A stretch of DNA of 64,000 nucleotides from Paenibacillus dokdonensis (lineage in GTDB: Bacteria; Bacillota; Bacilli; Paenibacillales; Paenibacillaceae): positions 62,001-126,000 of the forward strand of contig NZ_STGQ01000001.1 of the NCBI RefSeq assembly GCF_004916975.1. The letters run 5' to 3'. The notes beneath the pieces were generated by a model, which had not been told where the DNA came from, searched no databases, and saw only the letters and a list, made by a program, of their open reading frames with translations. The position numbers and the translations under genes were made by a program. Numbering within the stretch: the first letter of the stretch is position 1; every line of letters starts with the position of its first letter. Positions 34,636 through 44,611 of the stretch are shown one piece after another.

Positions 34636-36990
34636 ATGAAGTCATTATCTGTATTTTTCAAGGATATGGCTGCGACGGTCCGCAACCGGAAGCTGCTTAT
34701 TTCCATGGTAGCTGTGCTCTGTATTCCGGTTATGTATGCCGGATTATTCCTGACAGCCTTCTGGGATCCTTACGGTAAAATGGATCAATTGCCAGTGGCG
34801 GTTGTTAATACGGACACCGGTGCAGAGTATGGGGACCAGTCGCTGCATGTTGGGGAAGAGCTCATTGATGAGCTGAAGAAAAGCGATGATTTTGCTTGGA
34901 AGTTTGTAAGCCGCGAGGAAGCGGAGAAGGGGATGGAGGAAGACAAGTATTATATGACGATTGTCATTCCTGAAGACTTTTCATCCAAAGCCGCGACGGT
35001 ACTGGATGAGCATCCGCAGCCTTCCGAAATCATCTTCGAACCGAATGAAGGGTATAACTTCCTGGCTTCGCAAATCGGAGGAACAGCCGTAAAGGAAATC
35101 AGAACAAAAGTATCCGAGAAGGTAACCGAAGCTTATTCCAAGACATTGTTCGATCAAATCAAAACGGTATCTGATGGCTTGGGTGAAGCAGGCAGCGGTG
35201 CATCCGACATTTCAGACGGAGCTGTGAAGCTTGATGAAGGAGCTGCCAAGCTGAAAGAAAATTTGAGCAAAATGGTGGCAGGCACGGTTAAGCTGCAGGA
35301 AGGCATTCAGCCGCTTTCAAACGGAGCAGGTGACCTGCAAAAAGGCGCCTTGAGCCTGAAGGAAGGCTCAACGACTTTGGCAAGTGGTCTGGGTCAGTTG
35401 AGTTCAGCACATAAGCAGCTGGAAGACGGCGTTGTCTCCGCGCATCAGGGATCCGTACAATTGAAAGACGGGCTGACCGCGTCTGAAGCTGGCAGTGCAA
35501 AGTTGAAAGCGGGACTGCAATCCGCAGTAGACGGCAGCAGCAAGCTTCAAGCCGGGTTGGCATCGACAATGGATGGCAGCGGCAAGCTTCAGGATGGGCT
35601 GAAGCAATCGGAAGCAGGCAGCGCCAAGCTGGCCGAAAGCATGAAAGCCGCCGAAGCTGGCGGGGCTCAAGTGGCATCGGGTGCCCAAGGCGTAGCACAG
35701 GGCTTGCAGCAGTTAGCTCAGTCAAGTCCGGAGCTTGCTCAAAACCCGGCAGTGCAAAAGCTGATCGCAGCAAGCCAGACAGTAGCCAAAGGCAGTGAAC
35801 AGCTGCATCAAGGACAGCAGCAGCTCAGCGAAGGAGCTTCGCAGCTGCATAAGTCTCAACAGCAGCTTTCAGGCGGAGCCTCCGATCTCCATGATGGATT
35901 GCAGCAGCTATCCGGTGGTGCGACCCAGCTCAGCGAAGGAGCAACGCAGCTGACAACAGGTGTGGATCAGCTGCATCAAGGACAGCAGCAGCTGGTTCAA
36001 GGAGCAACCCAACTCGAAGCAGGTCAATCCAAGCTGGAAGACGGAATGAAGCTGTTCGGCACGAAGCTGGCCGATGCGGCTATTGGCAGCAAGCAATTAT
36101 CCAGCGGCGCAGCTCAAATATTCGATGGTTCAGGCAAGCTGAAGGGCGGTATGAGCCAGCTAGGCAGCGGCGTAACTGTCTTAGCGGATGGCTCGAAGCA
36201 GCTTGATACCGGCGCTGGCCAATTGACCGAAGGACTCGGCAAGCTGAAAGACGGTTCCGGAGAGCTGGCCTCTAAGCTGAATGAAGCAGCTAAGAAAACG
36301 GGTGAAGTTAAAGCTGGTGACGAGAACTTCCAAATGTTTGCGGAACCTGTTCACATCCAAGAGAATAAGTTCTCCAATGTACCGAATTATGGAACAGGTT
36401 TTGCGCCATACTTCCTGTCTCTAGGGTTGTTTGTGGGTGCCTTGATTAGTACTATTGTTATTCCAATGAGAGATACATCCGTGATGGGTGCTTCGGGCTT
36501 CAACCGGTTCATCAGCCGGACATTCTCCTTCGTATTGATGAGTGTGCTGCAGTCCTTATTGTCTGCTCTTGTCATCTTGTACGGATTGAAGCTTGATGTA
36601 CAGAGCGTTCCGCTCTTCTATCTCTTTACATTTATCACGAGCTTGTCCTTTATGTTTATGATTCAAGCCATTGTTACCTGGCTGGATCAGCCTGGACGTT
36701 TTGTCGTCATCGTACTCTTGATCTTCCAATTGACAACCAGTGCAGGCACGTTCCCGCTGGAGCTGATTCCAGACTGGATGAAGAGCCTCAATCCGCTTCT
36801 GCCAATGACATACAGTGTCAAAGGGTTCAAAGCGGTTATATCTACCGGCGACTTCACATTGATGTGGCAGCAAGCCGCTGTACTCGGCGCCGTGGGCATC
36901 GTATTCTTGGCCCTGACGTTCGTATACTTCTCCATGAAATCGCATAAAGGTATTCTTGATCAGCAGCAAGCGCCGAGCGTGTCCGCATAA
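34636..36990 (+). CDS. YhgE/Pip-family membrane protein
   Basis: This 784-residue protein has one membrane helix near the N-terminus (residues 17-37), a long outer region, and about five helices between residues 610 and 775 that resemble an ABC-2 permease domain. The first 170 residues show the YhgE landmark 'PVAVVNTDTGAEYGDQSLHVG'. Residues about 190-555 consist of many short repeats of the form L-x-x-G-(A/S)-x-x-L, such as 'GATQLSEGATQL', which probably form long helical rods. Family members include the Lactococcus phage infection protein Pip and the type VII secretion protein EsaA-like group. It is expected to be derepressed by the upstream TetR protein. Confidence 0.9.
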   Translation: MKSLSVFFKDMAATVRNRKLLISMVAVLCIPVMYAGLFLTAFWDPYGKMDQLPVAVVNTDTGAEYGDQSLHVGEELIDELKKSDDFAWKFVSREEAEKGMEEDKYYMTIVIPEDFSSKAATVLDEHPQPSEIIFEPNEGYNFLASQIGGTAVKEIRTKVSEKVTEAYSKTLFDQIKTVSDGLGEAGSGASDISDGAVKLDEGAAKLKENLSKMVAGTVKLQEGIQPLSNGAGDLQKGALSLKEGSTTLASGLGQLSSAHKQLEDGVVSAHQGSVQLKDGLTASEAGSAKLKAGLQSAVDGSSKLQAGLASTMDGSGKLQDGLKQSEAGSAKLAESMKAAEAGGAQVASGAQGVAQGLQQLAQSSPELAQNPAVQKLIAASQTVAKGSEQLHQGQQQLSEGASQLHKSQQQLSGGASDLHDGLQQLSGGATQLSEGATQLTTGVDQLHQGQQQLVQGATQLEAGQSKLEDGMKLFGTKLADAAIGSKQLSSGAAQIFDGSGKLKGGMSQLGSGVTVLADGSKQLDTGAGQLTEGLGKLKDGSGELASKLNEAAKKTGEVKAGDENFQMFAEPVHIQENKFSNVPNYGTGFAPYFLSLGLFVGALISTIVIPMRDTSVMGASGFNRFISRTFSFVLMSVLQSLLSALVILYGLKLDVQSVPLFYLFTFITSLSFMFMIQAIVTWLDQPGRFVVIVLLIFQLTTSAGTFPLELIPDWMKSLNPLLPMTYSVKGFKAVISTGDFTLMWQQAAVLGAVGIVFLALTFVYFSMKSHKGILDQQQAPSVSA
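35200..36290 (+). repeat. Intragenic tandem repeats in the YhgE-like gene
   Basis: The DNA encoding the L-x-x-G repeats is itself repetitive, with recurring CAGCAGCAGCT and AGCGAAGGAGC blocks. Such stretches can change in length by slippage or recombination. Confidence 0.7.
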
Positions 36991-37468
36991 TAGATACAAA
37001 GGTGAAAAAGGGGTTATCCCAAGCCATGGTGGCTTCGGGATAACCCTTTTATTTAACTGATGAAATATAAATCAGTTTTATTTCTTCTATTAGTAAAGAG
37101 GGAAATAAAATAAGGAAATATAAGCCACGGTAATGAATATTTATTCACTAAATGTATTATTTAATTGACTATACTTTAATACGGCAGTGCAAACCAATAT
37201 TTATCAGGATCATAAAAACTTTAAATTGCGCAGACCCAGAGGGCAATGTTAAAATAATAAAACCAATTCTTGTTGAATAAATATCGATGATTTAGATGAA
37301 TAACCTTTCCCCCATAACAACGAGGTTGTCCGCTGCTGTATGTTTACCCCATTCCCCAATTATAGTCACTGTTTTGTTCTTGTAGCCAATGCCGTCTCGC
37401 CTAGGGTTGTGTTTGTCGTACCCGGATTTAAGTCATTATTCATTCTGAAGATAGAAAGGTTGCTTTCC
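36991..37468 (+). other. Intergenic region upstream of gltB
   Basis: The first 60 bases hold a terminator (37006-37052). The rest is AT-rich up to about 37340. A candidate promoter is TTGCGC (37226-37231), 18 bases, TAAAAT (37250-37255). The frame of gltB is open from 37340, but this part has no family match and I treat it as leader. No GltC-type site was found. Confidence 0.4.
37006..37052 (+). terminator. Terminator after the YhgE-like gene
   Basis: GGGTTATCCC-AAGCC-ATGGT-GGCTT-C-GGGATAACCC is a near-perfect stem followed by TTTTATTT. Confidence 0.92.
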
Positions 37469-40400
37469 ATGAGACATACGGTACTTCCCCCTAAACAGGG
37501 ACTTTATGATCCGCAGTTTGAAAAGGATGCTTGCGGCATGGGGTTTGTTGCTCATATCAAGGGCCGGGCTTCCCATGAAATTGTCAGTCAGGCGCTGACG
37601 ATGCTGGAAAATATGGAACATCGCGGCGGCCAAGGCAGTGAGCCTAATTCCGGTGACGGAGCCGGTATTATGCTGCAGATTCCACATCGTTTTTTTGCCG
37701 AAGAGGCACGAAAGCTTGGCTTTGAACTTCCGGAGCCGGGGCAATACGGAGCAGGCATGCTGTTCCTTTCCCATGATGAGGCCGTTCGTGAGGCTCATGA
37801 GAGCCGGCTGATTCAGATTATTAAGGAAGAAGGCCAGACCTTCCTCGGTTTCCGCGAAGTGCCGACCTATGATGAAATGCTGGGCAAATCGGCGAAGGAA
37901 GCGAAGCCGTATGTGCGCCAGGTATTTATTGGCCGCAGCAGCGACCTGAAAGAAGATCTCAATTTCGAACGTAAGCTGTACATTATCCGTAGACGCGTTG
38001 AGCTCGATATCCGGTATGGTGGAACGCCGGAAGGGGATACCTTCTATATTTCAAGCTTATCCTGCCGGAAAATTGTATACAAAGGCATGCTGACCACGGT
38101 ACAGGTGGGTCAATTCTATCTGGATCTGCAAAACGAAACGGTGGAGACCGCGATCGCGCTGGTTCACTCCCGTTTCAGTACGAACACCTTCCCAAGCTGG
38201 GAACGTGCGCATCCATACCGTTTCATGATCCATAACGGCGAGATCAATACGCTGCGCGGTAATGTGAACTGGATGCATGCCCGCCAATCCCTATTTAAGA
38301 GCGATGTCTTCGGGGCTGATCTGAACAAAGTGAAGCCGGTTATTAATCCGGACGGCTCAGATACCGCGATGTTTGACAATACCTTTGAATTTTTGTACCT
38401 GAGCGGACGTTCCCTTCCTCATGTGGCCATGATGATGGTGCCTGAGCCGTGGAACAACGACGAGGGTATGGGTCAAACCAAAAAGGCATTTTATGAATAC
38501 CACAGCACACTGATGGAGCCTTGGGACGGACCTGCCGCTATGGCATTTACGGATGGCGTGCAGATCGGAGCAATCCTTGACCGTAATGGTCTTCGGCCTT
38601 CCCGTTACTATGTGACCAAGGACGACTTGATTGTTCTGTCTTCCGAAGCGGGTGTCCTTGATATTGCTCCGGAAAATATATTGTACAAAGACCGTCTGCG
38701 TCCAGGCAAAATGCTGCTTGTCGATACCAGGGAAGGACGCATTATTTCCGATGAGGAAGTTAAAGCATTGATTGCTTCCGAACAGCCATACCGTGAATGG
38801 CTTGACGAGCATCTGGTCAATCTGGATGAGCTGCCGGATGCGCCGGAGCTTCCGAATCCGAAGCATGACAATGTAACACAGCTTCAGTTGGCCTTTGGCT
38901 ATACATTCGAAGAGCTGCGTAAGGTATTGGAGCCGATGGCCTCGACCGGTATGGAAGCACTCGCCTCGATGGGCTATGATGCTCCGCTGGCTGTGCTGTC
39001 CGATAAGCCTCAGCGGCTGTACAATTACTTTAAGCAAATGTTTGCTCAGGTAACGAACCCGCCGATCGATGCGATTCGTGAAGAAATCGTTACGGCGACG
39101 GGGACAACCATTGGACCGGAGCGCAATCTGCTGCATCCGGAGCCGGAAAGCTGCCGTCAGATCCGATTGGATACGCCGATTCTTTCTAATGAGGATTTTG
39201 CAAAAATCCGTCATGTGCACCGTCCGGGCTTCAAATCTATGACGATCCCAATCTTCTTTACCGCAGCTGACGGGGCCGAAGGCCTGCGTCAGGCGCTCGA
39301 TGGACTTTGCCAAGCGGCTGACCGGGTCATCCGCAAGGGCCATAACATCCTGATTCTGTCCGACCGCGGCGTGGACCGTGAAAATGCAGCTATACCAGCG
39401 CTGCTGGCCGTTTCTTGCTTGCATCATCATCTGATTCGTCAAGGAACGCGCACGAAGGTGAGCATCCTGCTCGAATCCGGTGAGCCGCGTGAAGTGCATC
39501 ACTACGCGCTGCTGCTCGGTTATGGTGTCAGTGCGGTCAACCCGTACCTGGCCTTTGAAACGCTGGACGACATGATCCATCAAGGGTTGCTTCGCGGCGT
39601 AACGCATGAGAAAGCTGTGAAAAATTATATTAAAGCCTCGACCAAGAGCGTGGTTAAAATACTTTCCAAAATGGGTATTTCTACGATTCAATCCTACCGC
39701 GGCGCTCAAATCTTTGAAGCGGTTGGCTTGAAAGAGGAATTCGTAGAGCAATACTTTACACGCACGCCTTCGCGTATCGGCGGTATCGGTCTGGAAGAAG
39801 TAACGGCTGAAGCGCTTGCCCATCACGAACGTGCTTTTACAGAAAAAGACGGAAACGACAAGGTACTGGATTCCGGTGGTGAATATCAGTGGCGTAAGGA
39901 CGGGGAAGAGCATCTGTTCAACCCGCAAACCATTCACTTACTGCAGCAGGCAGTCCGTACTGGAGACTACAAGATTTATAAGAAATACTCCAAGCTGGTG
40001 CAGGGTGAGAATGAGCAGAAGATGACGATCCGCTCGCTGCTGAAGCTGAAGCCGGTTGGACCTGCGATATCTATTGATGAGGTTGAACCCATCGACTCCA
40101 TCATGCGCCGTTTCAAAACGGGCGCGATGTCTTTCGGTTCGATCAGTAAAGAAGCGCATGAGAGCTTGGCGATTGCGATGAACCGCATCGGTGGCAAGAG
40201 CAACACCGGTGAAGGGGGAGAGAATCCTGCCCGTTACACTCCGGATGCTAATGGTGATTCCCGCCGCAGTGCGATCAAGCAGGTTGCATCAGGCCGGTTT
40301 GGCGTAACATCCAACTACCTGGTGAATGCCGACGAAATCCAGATCAAGATGGCTCAAGGCGCGAAGCCAGGCGAAGGCGGCCAGCTGCCAGGACGCAAGG

Positions 40401-42067
40401 TGTACCCTTGGGTTGCCGAGGTCCGCGGATCCACGCCGGGTGTCGGTCTGATATCACCGCCGCCGCATCATGATATCTATTCCATCGAGGACTTGGCGGA
40501 ATTGATTTATGATCTGAAGAATGCGAATCCACGTGCAAACATTAACGTGAAGCTGGTATCCGAAGTTGGGGTCGGCACGATAGCCGCAGGCGTAGCCAAA
40601 GGCAGAGCCGACATTATCCTGGTGAGCGGGTATGATGGTGGCACTGGCGCATCGCCGCAAAGCTCGATCCGTCATGCAGGTATGCCGTGGGAGCTGGGTC
40701 TTGCGGAAACGCATCAGACGTTGATTTTGAACAATCTGCGTGACCGTGTCGTGCTGGAGACGGACGGTAAAATGCTGAACGGCCGCGATCTGGCCGTGGC
40801 AGCGCTGCTCGGCGCAGAAGAATATGGCTTCTCTACGGCACCGCTGATTGCCCTTGGCTGCATCATGATGCGCGTATGTCAGATGGATACCTGTCCGGTG
40901 GGCGTCGCAACCCAGAATCCGGAACTGCGCAAGCATTTCATGGGGGATCCGGCGCATGTCGTGAACTTCATGAGATTTGTGGCGGAGGATCTGCGTGAAT
41001 GGATGGCTGAGCTCGGATTCCGCACCATTCAGGAAATGGTCGGGCGCACCGACTGCCTGGATGCCGATGTAGTGAACACGCACTGGAAGAAGCAGGGCAT
41101 CGACCTGTCCGCGCTGCTGCATATCCCGGAAATGCCGGAAGGAAGCACACGCTTCAACAGTAAAACTCAAAATCATGGTCTGGAAGAAACGCTGGATATT
41201 CGCCATCTGCTTGATTTGGCTGCCCCTGCTCTTGAGAGCGGAGCCGCTGTTCAGGGCATGCTGCCGATTACCAATGTAGACCGGGCAGTAGGCACGATTC
41301 TAGGCAGCGAGGTAACGCGGAAATATGGAGCAGCCGGACTTCCGGCAGATACCATTACCTTTACGTTTACAGGTACCGCTGGCCAGAGCTTCGGGGCATT
41401 CGTTCCGAAAGGAATGACGCTGACGGTTGTGGGCGATGCCAATGACTATACAGGCAAGGGGCTTTCCGGCGGGAAACTGATTGTGAAGCCATCGGAAAAA
41501 TCGACCTTTAAGGCTGAGGAAAATATCATTATCGGTAATACTGCGTTCTACGGTGCAACAAGCGGAGAGGCCTACATCAACGGGATTGCAGGTGAACGTT
41601 TTGCAGTCCGTAACTCCGGCGCCTCGGTTGTCGTTGAAGGCGTTGGCGACCATGGCTGCGAATATATGACAGGCGGTCGCGTAGTTGTGCTTGGCGGCAC
41701 AGGACGCAACTTTGCTGCCGGTATGTCCGGTGGTATCGCCTATGTATATGATCCGGAGAACACCTTCATTCAGCGCTGCAATCTGGAAATGGTGCTGCTT
41801 GAACGGGTGGAAGAAGCCGAAGAGGCAGAAGAACTGAAAGAGCTGATTCAGAAGCATGTGTCCGCTACCGGAAGCGCGATGGGGCAGAAGGTGCTGGAGG
41901 ACTGGGGACAAAGCCTGCAGCAATTCGTAAGGGTTATTCCGAAGGATTACAAACGAATGACTCAGCACATCCGCAAGGTCCAAGAAAAAGGACTGACCGG
42001 AGAAGCGGCGCTGCTGGCCGCGTTTGAAGCTAACATGCGTGAGCTGGCCAGAGCCGGCAGTCATTAA
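37469..42067 (+). CDS. gltB: Glutamate synthase, large subunit
   Basis: This 1532-residue enzyme makes two glutamates from glutamine and 2-oxoglutarate. The start is ATG 37469. A short propeptide ends before Cys22 in '[10 protein letters not shown]', which becomes the N-terminal nucleophile of the glutamine amidotransferase domain (residues 22 to about 430). The central and FMN-binding synthase domains follow, with '[10 protein letters not shown]' and '[12 protein letters not shown]'. The 3Fe-4S cluster cysteines are in '[15 protein letters not shown]', and the C-terminal GXGXG domain includes '[20 protein letters not shown]'. The small subunit gltD is not next to it; a small protein gene and an XRE gene follow instead. 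Confidence 0.97.
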   Translation: MRHTVLPPKQGLYDPQFEKDACGMGFVAHIKGRASHEIVSQALTMLENMEHRGGQGSEPNSGDGAGIMLQIPHRFFAEEARKLGFELPEPGQYGAGMLFLSHDEAVREAHESRLIQIIKEEGQTFLGFREVPTYDEMLGKSAKEAKPYVRQVFIGRSSDLKEDLNFERKLYIIRRRVELDIRYGGTPEGDTFYISSLSCRKIVYKGMLTTVQVGQFYLDLQNETVETAIALVHSRFSTNTFPSWERAHPYRFMIHNGEINTLRGNVNWMHARQSLFKSDVFGADLNKVKPVINPDGSDTAMFDNTFEFLYLSGRSLPHVAMMMVPEPWNNDEGMGQTKKAFYEYHSTLMEPWDGPAAMAFTDGVQIGAILDRNGLRPSRYYVTKDDLIVLSSEAGVLDIAPENILYKDRLRPGKMLLVDTREGRIISDEEVKALIASEQPYREWLDEHLVNLDELPDAPELPNPKHDNVTQLQLAFGYTFEELRKVLEPMASTGMEALASMGYDAPLAVLSDKPQRLYNYFKQMFAQVTNPPIDAIREEIVTATGTTIGPERNLLHPEPESCRQIRLDTPILSNEDFAKIRHVHRPGFKSMTIPIFFTAADGAEGLRQALDGLCQAADRVIRKGHNILILSDRGVDRENAAIPALLAVSCLHHHLIRQGTRTKVSILLESGEPREVHHYALLLGYGVSAVNPYLAFETLDDMIHQGLLRGVTHEKAVKNYIKASTKSVVKILSKMGISTIQSYRGAQIFEAVGLKEEFVEQYFTRTPSRIGGIGLEEVTAEALAHHERAFTEKDGNDKVLDSGGEYQWRKDGEEHLFNPQTIHLLQQAVRTGDYKIYKKYSKLVQGENEQKMTIRSLLKLKPVGPAISIDEVEPIDSIMRRFKTGAMSFGSISKEAHESLAIAMNRIGGKSNTGEGGENPARYTPDANGDSRRSAIKQVASGRFGVTSNYLVNADEIQIKMAQGAKPGEGGQLPGRKVYPWVAEVRGSTPGVGLISPPPHHDIYSIEDLAELIYDLKNANPRANINVKLVSEVGVGTIAAGVAKGRADIILVSGYDGGTGASPQSSIRHAGMPWELGLAETHQTLILNNLRDRVVLETDGKMLNGRDLAVAALLGAEEYGFSTAPLIALGCIMMRVCQMDTCPVGVATQNPELRKHFMGDPAHVVNFMRFVAEDLREWMAELGFRTIQEMVGRTDCLDADVVNTHWKKQGIDLSALLHIPEMPEGSTRFNSKTQNHGLEETLDIRHLLDLAAPALESGAAVQGMLPITNVDRAVGTILGSEVTRKYGAAGLPADTITFTFTGTAGQSFGAFVPKGMTLTVVGDANDYTGKGLSGGKLIVKPSEKSTFKAEENIIIGNTAFYGATSGEAYINGIAGERFAVRNSGASVVVEGVGDHGCEYMTGGRVVVLGGTGRNFAAGMSGGIAYVYDPENTFIQRCNLEMVLLERVEEAEEAEELKELIQKHVSATGSAMGQKVLEDWGQSLQQFVRVIPKDYKRMTQHIRKVQEKGLTGEAALLAAFEANMRELARAGSH

Positions 42068-42101
42068 GTCATAAATTTTACATGAACATGCAGGCTTGAC
42101 C

Positions 42102-42160
42102 AAAAATGGGTTTGCGATTTTAACTCCTTATGGAGACTGAAATCGCAGGCCCATTTTTTT
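42102..42160 (+). terminator. Terminator after gltB
   Basis: AAAAATGGG..GCGATTT pairs with AAATCGC..CCCATTTTTTT across a 20-base inner region. The long T-run supports strong termination. Confidence 0.88.
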
Positions 42161-42343
42161 CGACAAAAATAGAACCGGATTTAGAAGACAAACTTTCCAT
42201 CAGACGACAGCATCATAAAAGCACTTGAGATATAATAAAAAAGTCCTATCCGCCCAGGTTCTAAATGACCTGTTTTAGGGTATTCAATACAGCATTCTGA
42301 TCTTATATTGTTAAATTGATGAGTGGAGCGAGGGGTATCTTCA

Positions 42344-42490
42344 ATGAGTGATGAGAAGGAATTTGGTACCGAGGCCCGGTCCAATGGTGAGCATCAGGCA
42401 CAAAAACAATTGGATATCCTGAAAGTGCTGGAACAATGCGGGATACACCCCGAAAGCTGGCACAACTACATCAAACAACAGGATCAATAG
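42344..42490 (+). CDS. Small acidic protein of unknown function
   Basis: This 48-residue frame starts at ATG 42344 with GAGGGG ten bases upstream and ends at TAG 42490. The sequence is polar and charged, with 'EKEFGTEARSNGEH' first and a more conserved-looking helix 'LDILKVLEQCGIHPESWH' later. A promoter region and the gltB terminator lie upstream, and a terminator lies 60 bases downstream, so it looks like a separate small gene. I do not recognise the family. Confidence 0.55.
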   Translation: MSDEKEFGTEARSNGEHQAQKQLDILKVLEQCGIHPESWHNYIKQQDQ

Positions 42491-42549
42491 AAATAGATAG
42501 AAGTAATCAACGTACATTCAAAGATTTCAGTCCGTCTTTAGCAGAAGTT

Positions 42550-42590
42550 AAAAATACCTCAGCAGCTCTAAGGCCACTGAGGTATTTTTC
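42550..42590. terminator. Bidirectional terminator between the small gene and the XRE gene
   Basis: AAAAATACCTCAG and CTGAGGTATTTTT pair around a 14-base loop. T-runs exist on both sides. Confidence 0.88.
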
Positions 42591-42593
42591 TGT

Positions 42594-42962
42594 TTATTTC
42601 ATGGAACGCTCCATACGAACAAAAGCAATAAACCGTTTAGCTTCTTCTTCTGTAAGACTGCGTCCGTCAACCATTAGATTAAACCGCTCCAGCAGATCCC
42701 CGTCAGAAAGCTCCAATTGATCTACAAAATCACGAACTTCCTGATCCATAACACGGTTGGACTGGTTCGTACGGCCAATCAGATAGTCTATAGTTACTTC
42801 GAATTTATCGGCAAGCTTGGTCAGAATCTCAAAATCAGGTTTGCGGCGGTTCTTTTCATAGTGGGAGAGTGCGGCTCTCGTGATGCCGATCGATTGGGCT
42901 AATTCTTCCTGAGTCCATCCTCGTTGATCCCGCAATTCTGCGATGCGATTATCATGATTCAT
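42594..42962 (-). CDS. XRE-family transcription regulator
   Basis: This 122-residue protein has an N-terminal helix-turn-helix of the Cro/C1 type at residues 5-60 ('IAELRDQRGWTQEELAQSIG' and 'TRAALSHYEKNRRKPDFE'), then an acidic helical tail that probably dimerises. I choose ATG 42962 because AGGAGG lies seven to eight bases upstream. It is divergent from a PilZ-like gene followed by exopolysaccharide-type genes. The region between carries four GTATC boxes that are good candidate binding sites. The layout resembles small SinR-like switches for matrix genes, which is an inference. Confidence 0.9.
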   Translation of the reverse strand: MNHDNRIAELRDQRGWTQEELAQSIGITRAALSHYEKNRRKPDFEILTKLADKFEVTIDYLIGRTNQSNRVMDQEVRDFVDQLELSDGDLLERFNLMVDGRSLTEEEAKRFIAFVRMERSMK

Positions 42963-43048
42963 GAATAAACCTCCTCCAATTGCCTGCATGGTTGCTCAGC
43001 AAAGGTAACGAATTGTATCAAATATAGGTCTATATGTTTAAAAAGGGA

Positions 43049-43077
43049 TTGACTTGTTACAGTTTGTATCGTAAAGT
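43049..43077 (+). promoter_or_regulatory. Promoter of the PilZ-like gene with an embedded GTATC box
   Basis: TTGACT (43049-43054), a 17-base spacer and TAAAGT (43072-43077) form a plausible SigA promoter. GTATC (43066-43070) lies inside the spacer, so a protein bound there would block RNA polymerase. Confidence 0.5.
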
Positions 43078-43089
43078 GAACATGTAATC

Positions 43090-43104
43090 GATACTATTTG
43101 TATC
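43090..43104. promoter_or_regulatory. Palindromic GATAC-N5-GTATC operator candidate
   Basis: Perfect five-base arms surround TATTT. Further GTATC copies lie at 43015-43019, 43066-43070 and 43120-43124 in the same intergenic region between the XRE and PilZ-like genes. Confidence 0.5.
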
Positions 43105-43180
43105 TATGGTAAACAATATGTATCAGTAAACAGTGTAGTTCAATATTCACACTTTTATACCATAAGGCAGGGTCGAAGCA

Positions 43181-43609
43181 ATGAATATGTTGACGGCATA
43201 CGGCATACATCTGCAAATGTACATATCCATTTATCAAATTGGTGAAACTTCCGTCGTTTTAAATCGTTCCCGTCCGGTCGTTCTATGGGAAATTGAATCC
43301 AGGATGCTCGTATTCATCAGTGATTTGAATTTCCCGCTTGTGCCTGAAATACGGCTCTGCTTCGATATCATCTGTGAAGGCCAGCCCATATGCCGGACTT
43401 ATGGTAAGCTGCTCTGGAAAGAGGACAGCCTGACGGAGGCCAAACAATATGGGGTTCTCCTTGAGCCCGAAGAGCACGGGGAGGTGAACATAGCAAAAAA
43501 AATAACCCGTTCCGTAATGGGCGGCAGAGTCAGCATTCAAAAGTATGATTTTTACATGGAATTCCTGAATGATAAAGGCAGCGGCCAAGTTTTTGATGTC
43601 TTTACGTAG
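43181..43609 (+). CDS. PilZ-like protein of unknown function
   Basis: This 142-residue protein has the strand pattern of a PilZ domain: 'MLVFISDLNFPLVPEIRL' then 'GKLLWKED' and 'KQYGVLLEPEEHGE'. The RxxxR and DxSxxG motifs that bind c-di-GMP are not evident, so it may be a degenerate PilZ domain. The start at ATG 43181 follows GGCAGGGTCGAAGC with no strong ribosome site, and an ATG lies two codons further on. It is transcribed towards a sugar transferase and is divergent from an XRE gene. A role in signalling to the polysaccharide genes is possible but unproven. Confidence 0.55.
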   Translation: MNMLTAYGIHLQMYISIYQIGETSVVLNRSRPVVLWEIESRMLVFISDLNFPLVPEIRLCFDIICEGQPICRTYGKLLWKEDSLTEAKQYGVLLEPEEHGEVNIAKKITRSVMGGRVSIQKYDFYMEFLNDKGSGQVFDVFT

Positions 43610-43763
43610 GATTTTTGCTCAAATCCTGTAATTAAAAAGTGCAGTGCATGGGATAAAGTCATTTTACTATATTTATCAAAGGGCTGCATAGTGCTTTTGC
43701 CGGAGGTTTTGCAAAATAGCCGTATAAATCGGGAATAGGAATCTATTAAGCGAGGGATGGATC

Positions 43764-43856
43764 TTGAGCAGTGTGAATTTTTATGATAAACAAGCCGTTT
43801 TGGACGAACTAAAGCTCCCCCGAAAAATTCTTCTATTTAATATCACTGCCCTGTAG
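43764..43856 (+). CDS. Possible 30-residue peptide before the sugar transferase
   Basis: From TTG 43764, eight or so bases after GAGGG, a 30-codon frame ends at TAG 43856, seven bases before the sugar transferase ATG. The sequence is 'SSVNFYDKQAVLDELKLPRK' plus a hydrophobic end. It may be a leader peptide whose translation is coupled to the next gene, or the remnant of a longer gene. I recognise no family. Confidence 0.3.
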   Translation: MSSVNFYDKQAVLDELKLPRKILLFNITAL

Positions 43857-43863
43857 GTTCCTC

Positions 43864-44553
43864 ATGAACAGTATAAATCCGTTAAAAAGTACCCTGGAGG
43901 CCGGCCGTCAGTTTGAAGCAGTTCCGCTGTTTGAAATGAAGAACCGAAATTTATTTTTGATTAGTAAACGAATACAGGATGTATGCTTTTCCCTTCTCGG
44001 GCTTTTGGTGTTGTCGCCGCTGCTGCTCTTGATTGCACTCCTGATTAAGGCTGAAGATCCTAAAGGTGCCGTTATTTTTGCTCAAACCCGGGTTGGCAAG
44101 AACGGAAAGGTATTTAAAATGTACAAATTCCGCTCTATGGTCAGTGATGCCGAGACGCTGCTCGGGAAGCTGATGGATCAGAATGAGATACGCGGAGCCA
44201 TGTTTAAGATGAGAAATGACCCCAGGATTACCCGTGTGGGGCGGTTTATCCGTAAAACAAGCCTGGATGAGCTCCCTCAGCTGCTGAATGTGCTCATGGG
44301 GCATATGAGTCTGGTGGGACCAAGACCCCCGCTGCCAAGGGAGGTTGACGACTATACCTCATATGACATGATGAGACTGCTGGTCGTGCCTGGCTGCACA
44401 GGACTGTGGCAAATCAGCGGCAGAAATCATGTGGGATTTCAGGAAATGGTGGAGCTCGATCTCGAATACATACGCAATCAATCCCTTATGAAGGATATCA
44501 TTATTATGTTCAAGACCGTTAAGGTACTTTTCGGAGCTGATAATGCCTACTGA
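43864..44553 (+). CDS. Exopolysaccharide sugar transferase (undecaprenyl-phosphate type)
   Basis: This 229-residue protein is a bacterial sugar transferase. A membrane helix at about residues 37-60 ('DVCFSLLGLLVLSPLLLLIA') is followed by the cytosolic catalytic part with 'FKMYKFRSM', 'RVGRFIRKTSLDELPQLLNV' and 'SLVGPRPPLPREV'. Such enzymes move a sugar-1-phosphate from a nucleotide sugar to undecaprenyl phosphate, the first step in making surface polysaccharides. The C-terminal 'VVPGCTGLWQISGRN' motif is complete. It precedes an LCP protein that could attach the product to the wall. Confidence 0.93.
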   Translation: MNSINPLKSTLEAGRQFEAVPLFEMKNRNLFLISKRIQDVCFSLLGLLVLSPLLLLIALLIKAEDPKGAVIFAQTRVGKNGKVFKMYKFRSMVSDAETLLGKLMDQNEIRGAMFKMRNDPRITRVGRFIRKTSLDELPQLLNVLMGHMSLVGPRPPLPREVDDYTSYDMMRLLVVPGCTGLWQISGRNHVGFQEMVELDLEYIRNQSLMKDIIIMFKTVKVLFGADNAY

Positions 44554-44611
44554 TTACAAGTTTCCGGTTGTGATCAACAAGGCGTGAACAGAAAGGTGGA
44601 AAATCCGATTC

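Noticed and set aside
37340..37468. Upstream extension of gltB by 43 codons
   Set aside because: The protein family begins at MRHTVLPP with Cys22 in the correct place; the extension has no match and no ribosome site.
38357..39937. A 526-codon open frame on the minus strand inside gltB
   Set aside because: It lies entirely antisense to strongly conserved GltB coding sequence and has no family features; it follows from third-position GC bias.
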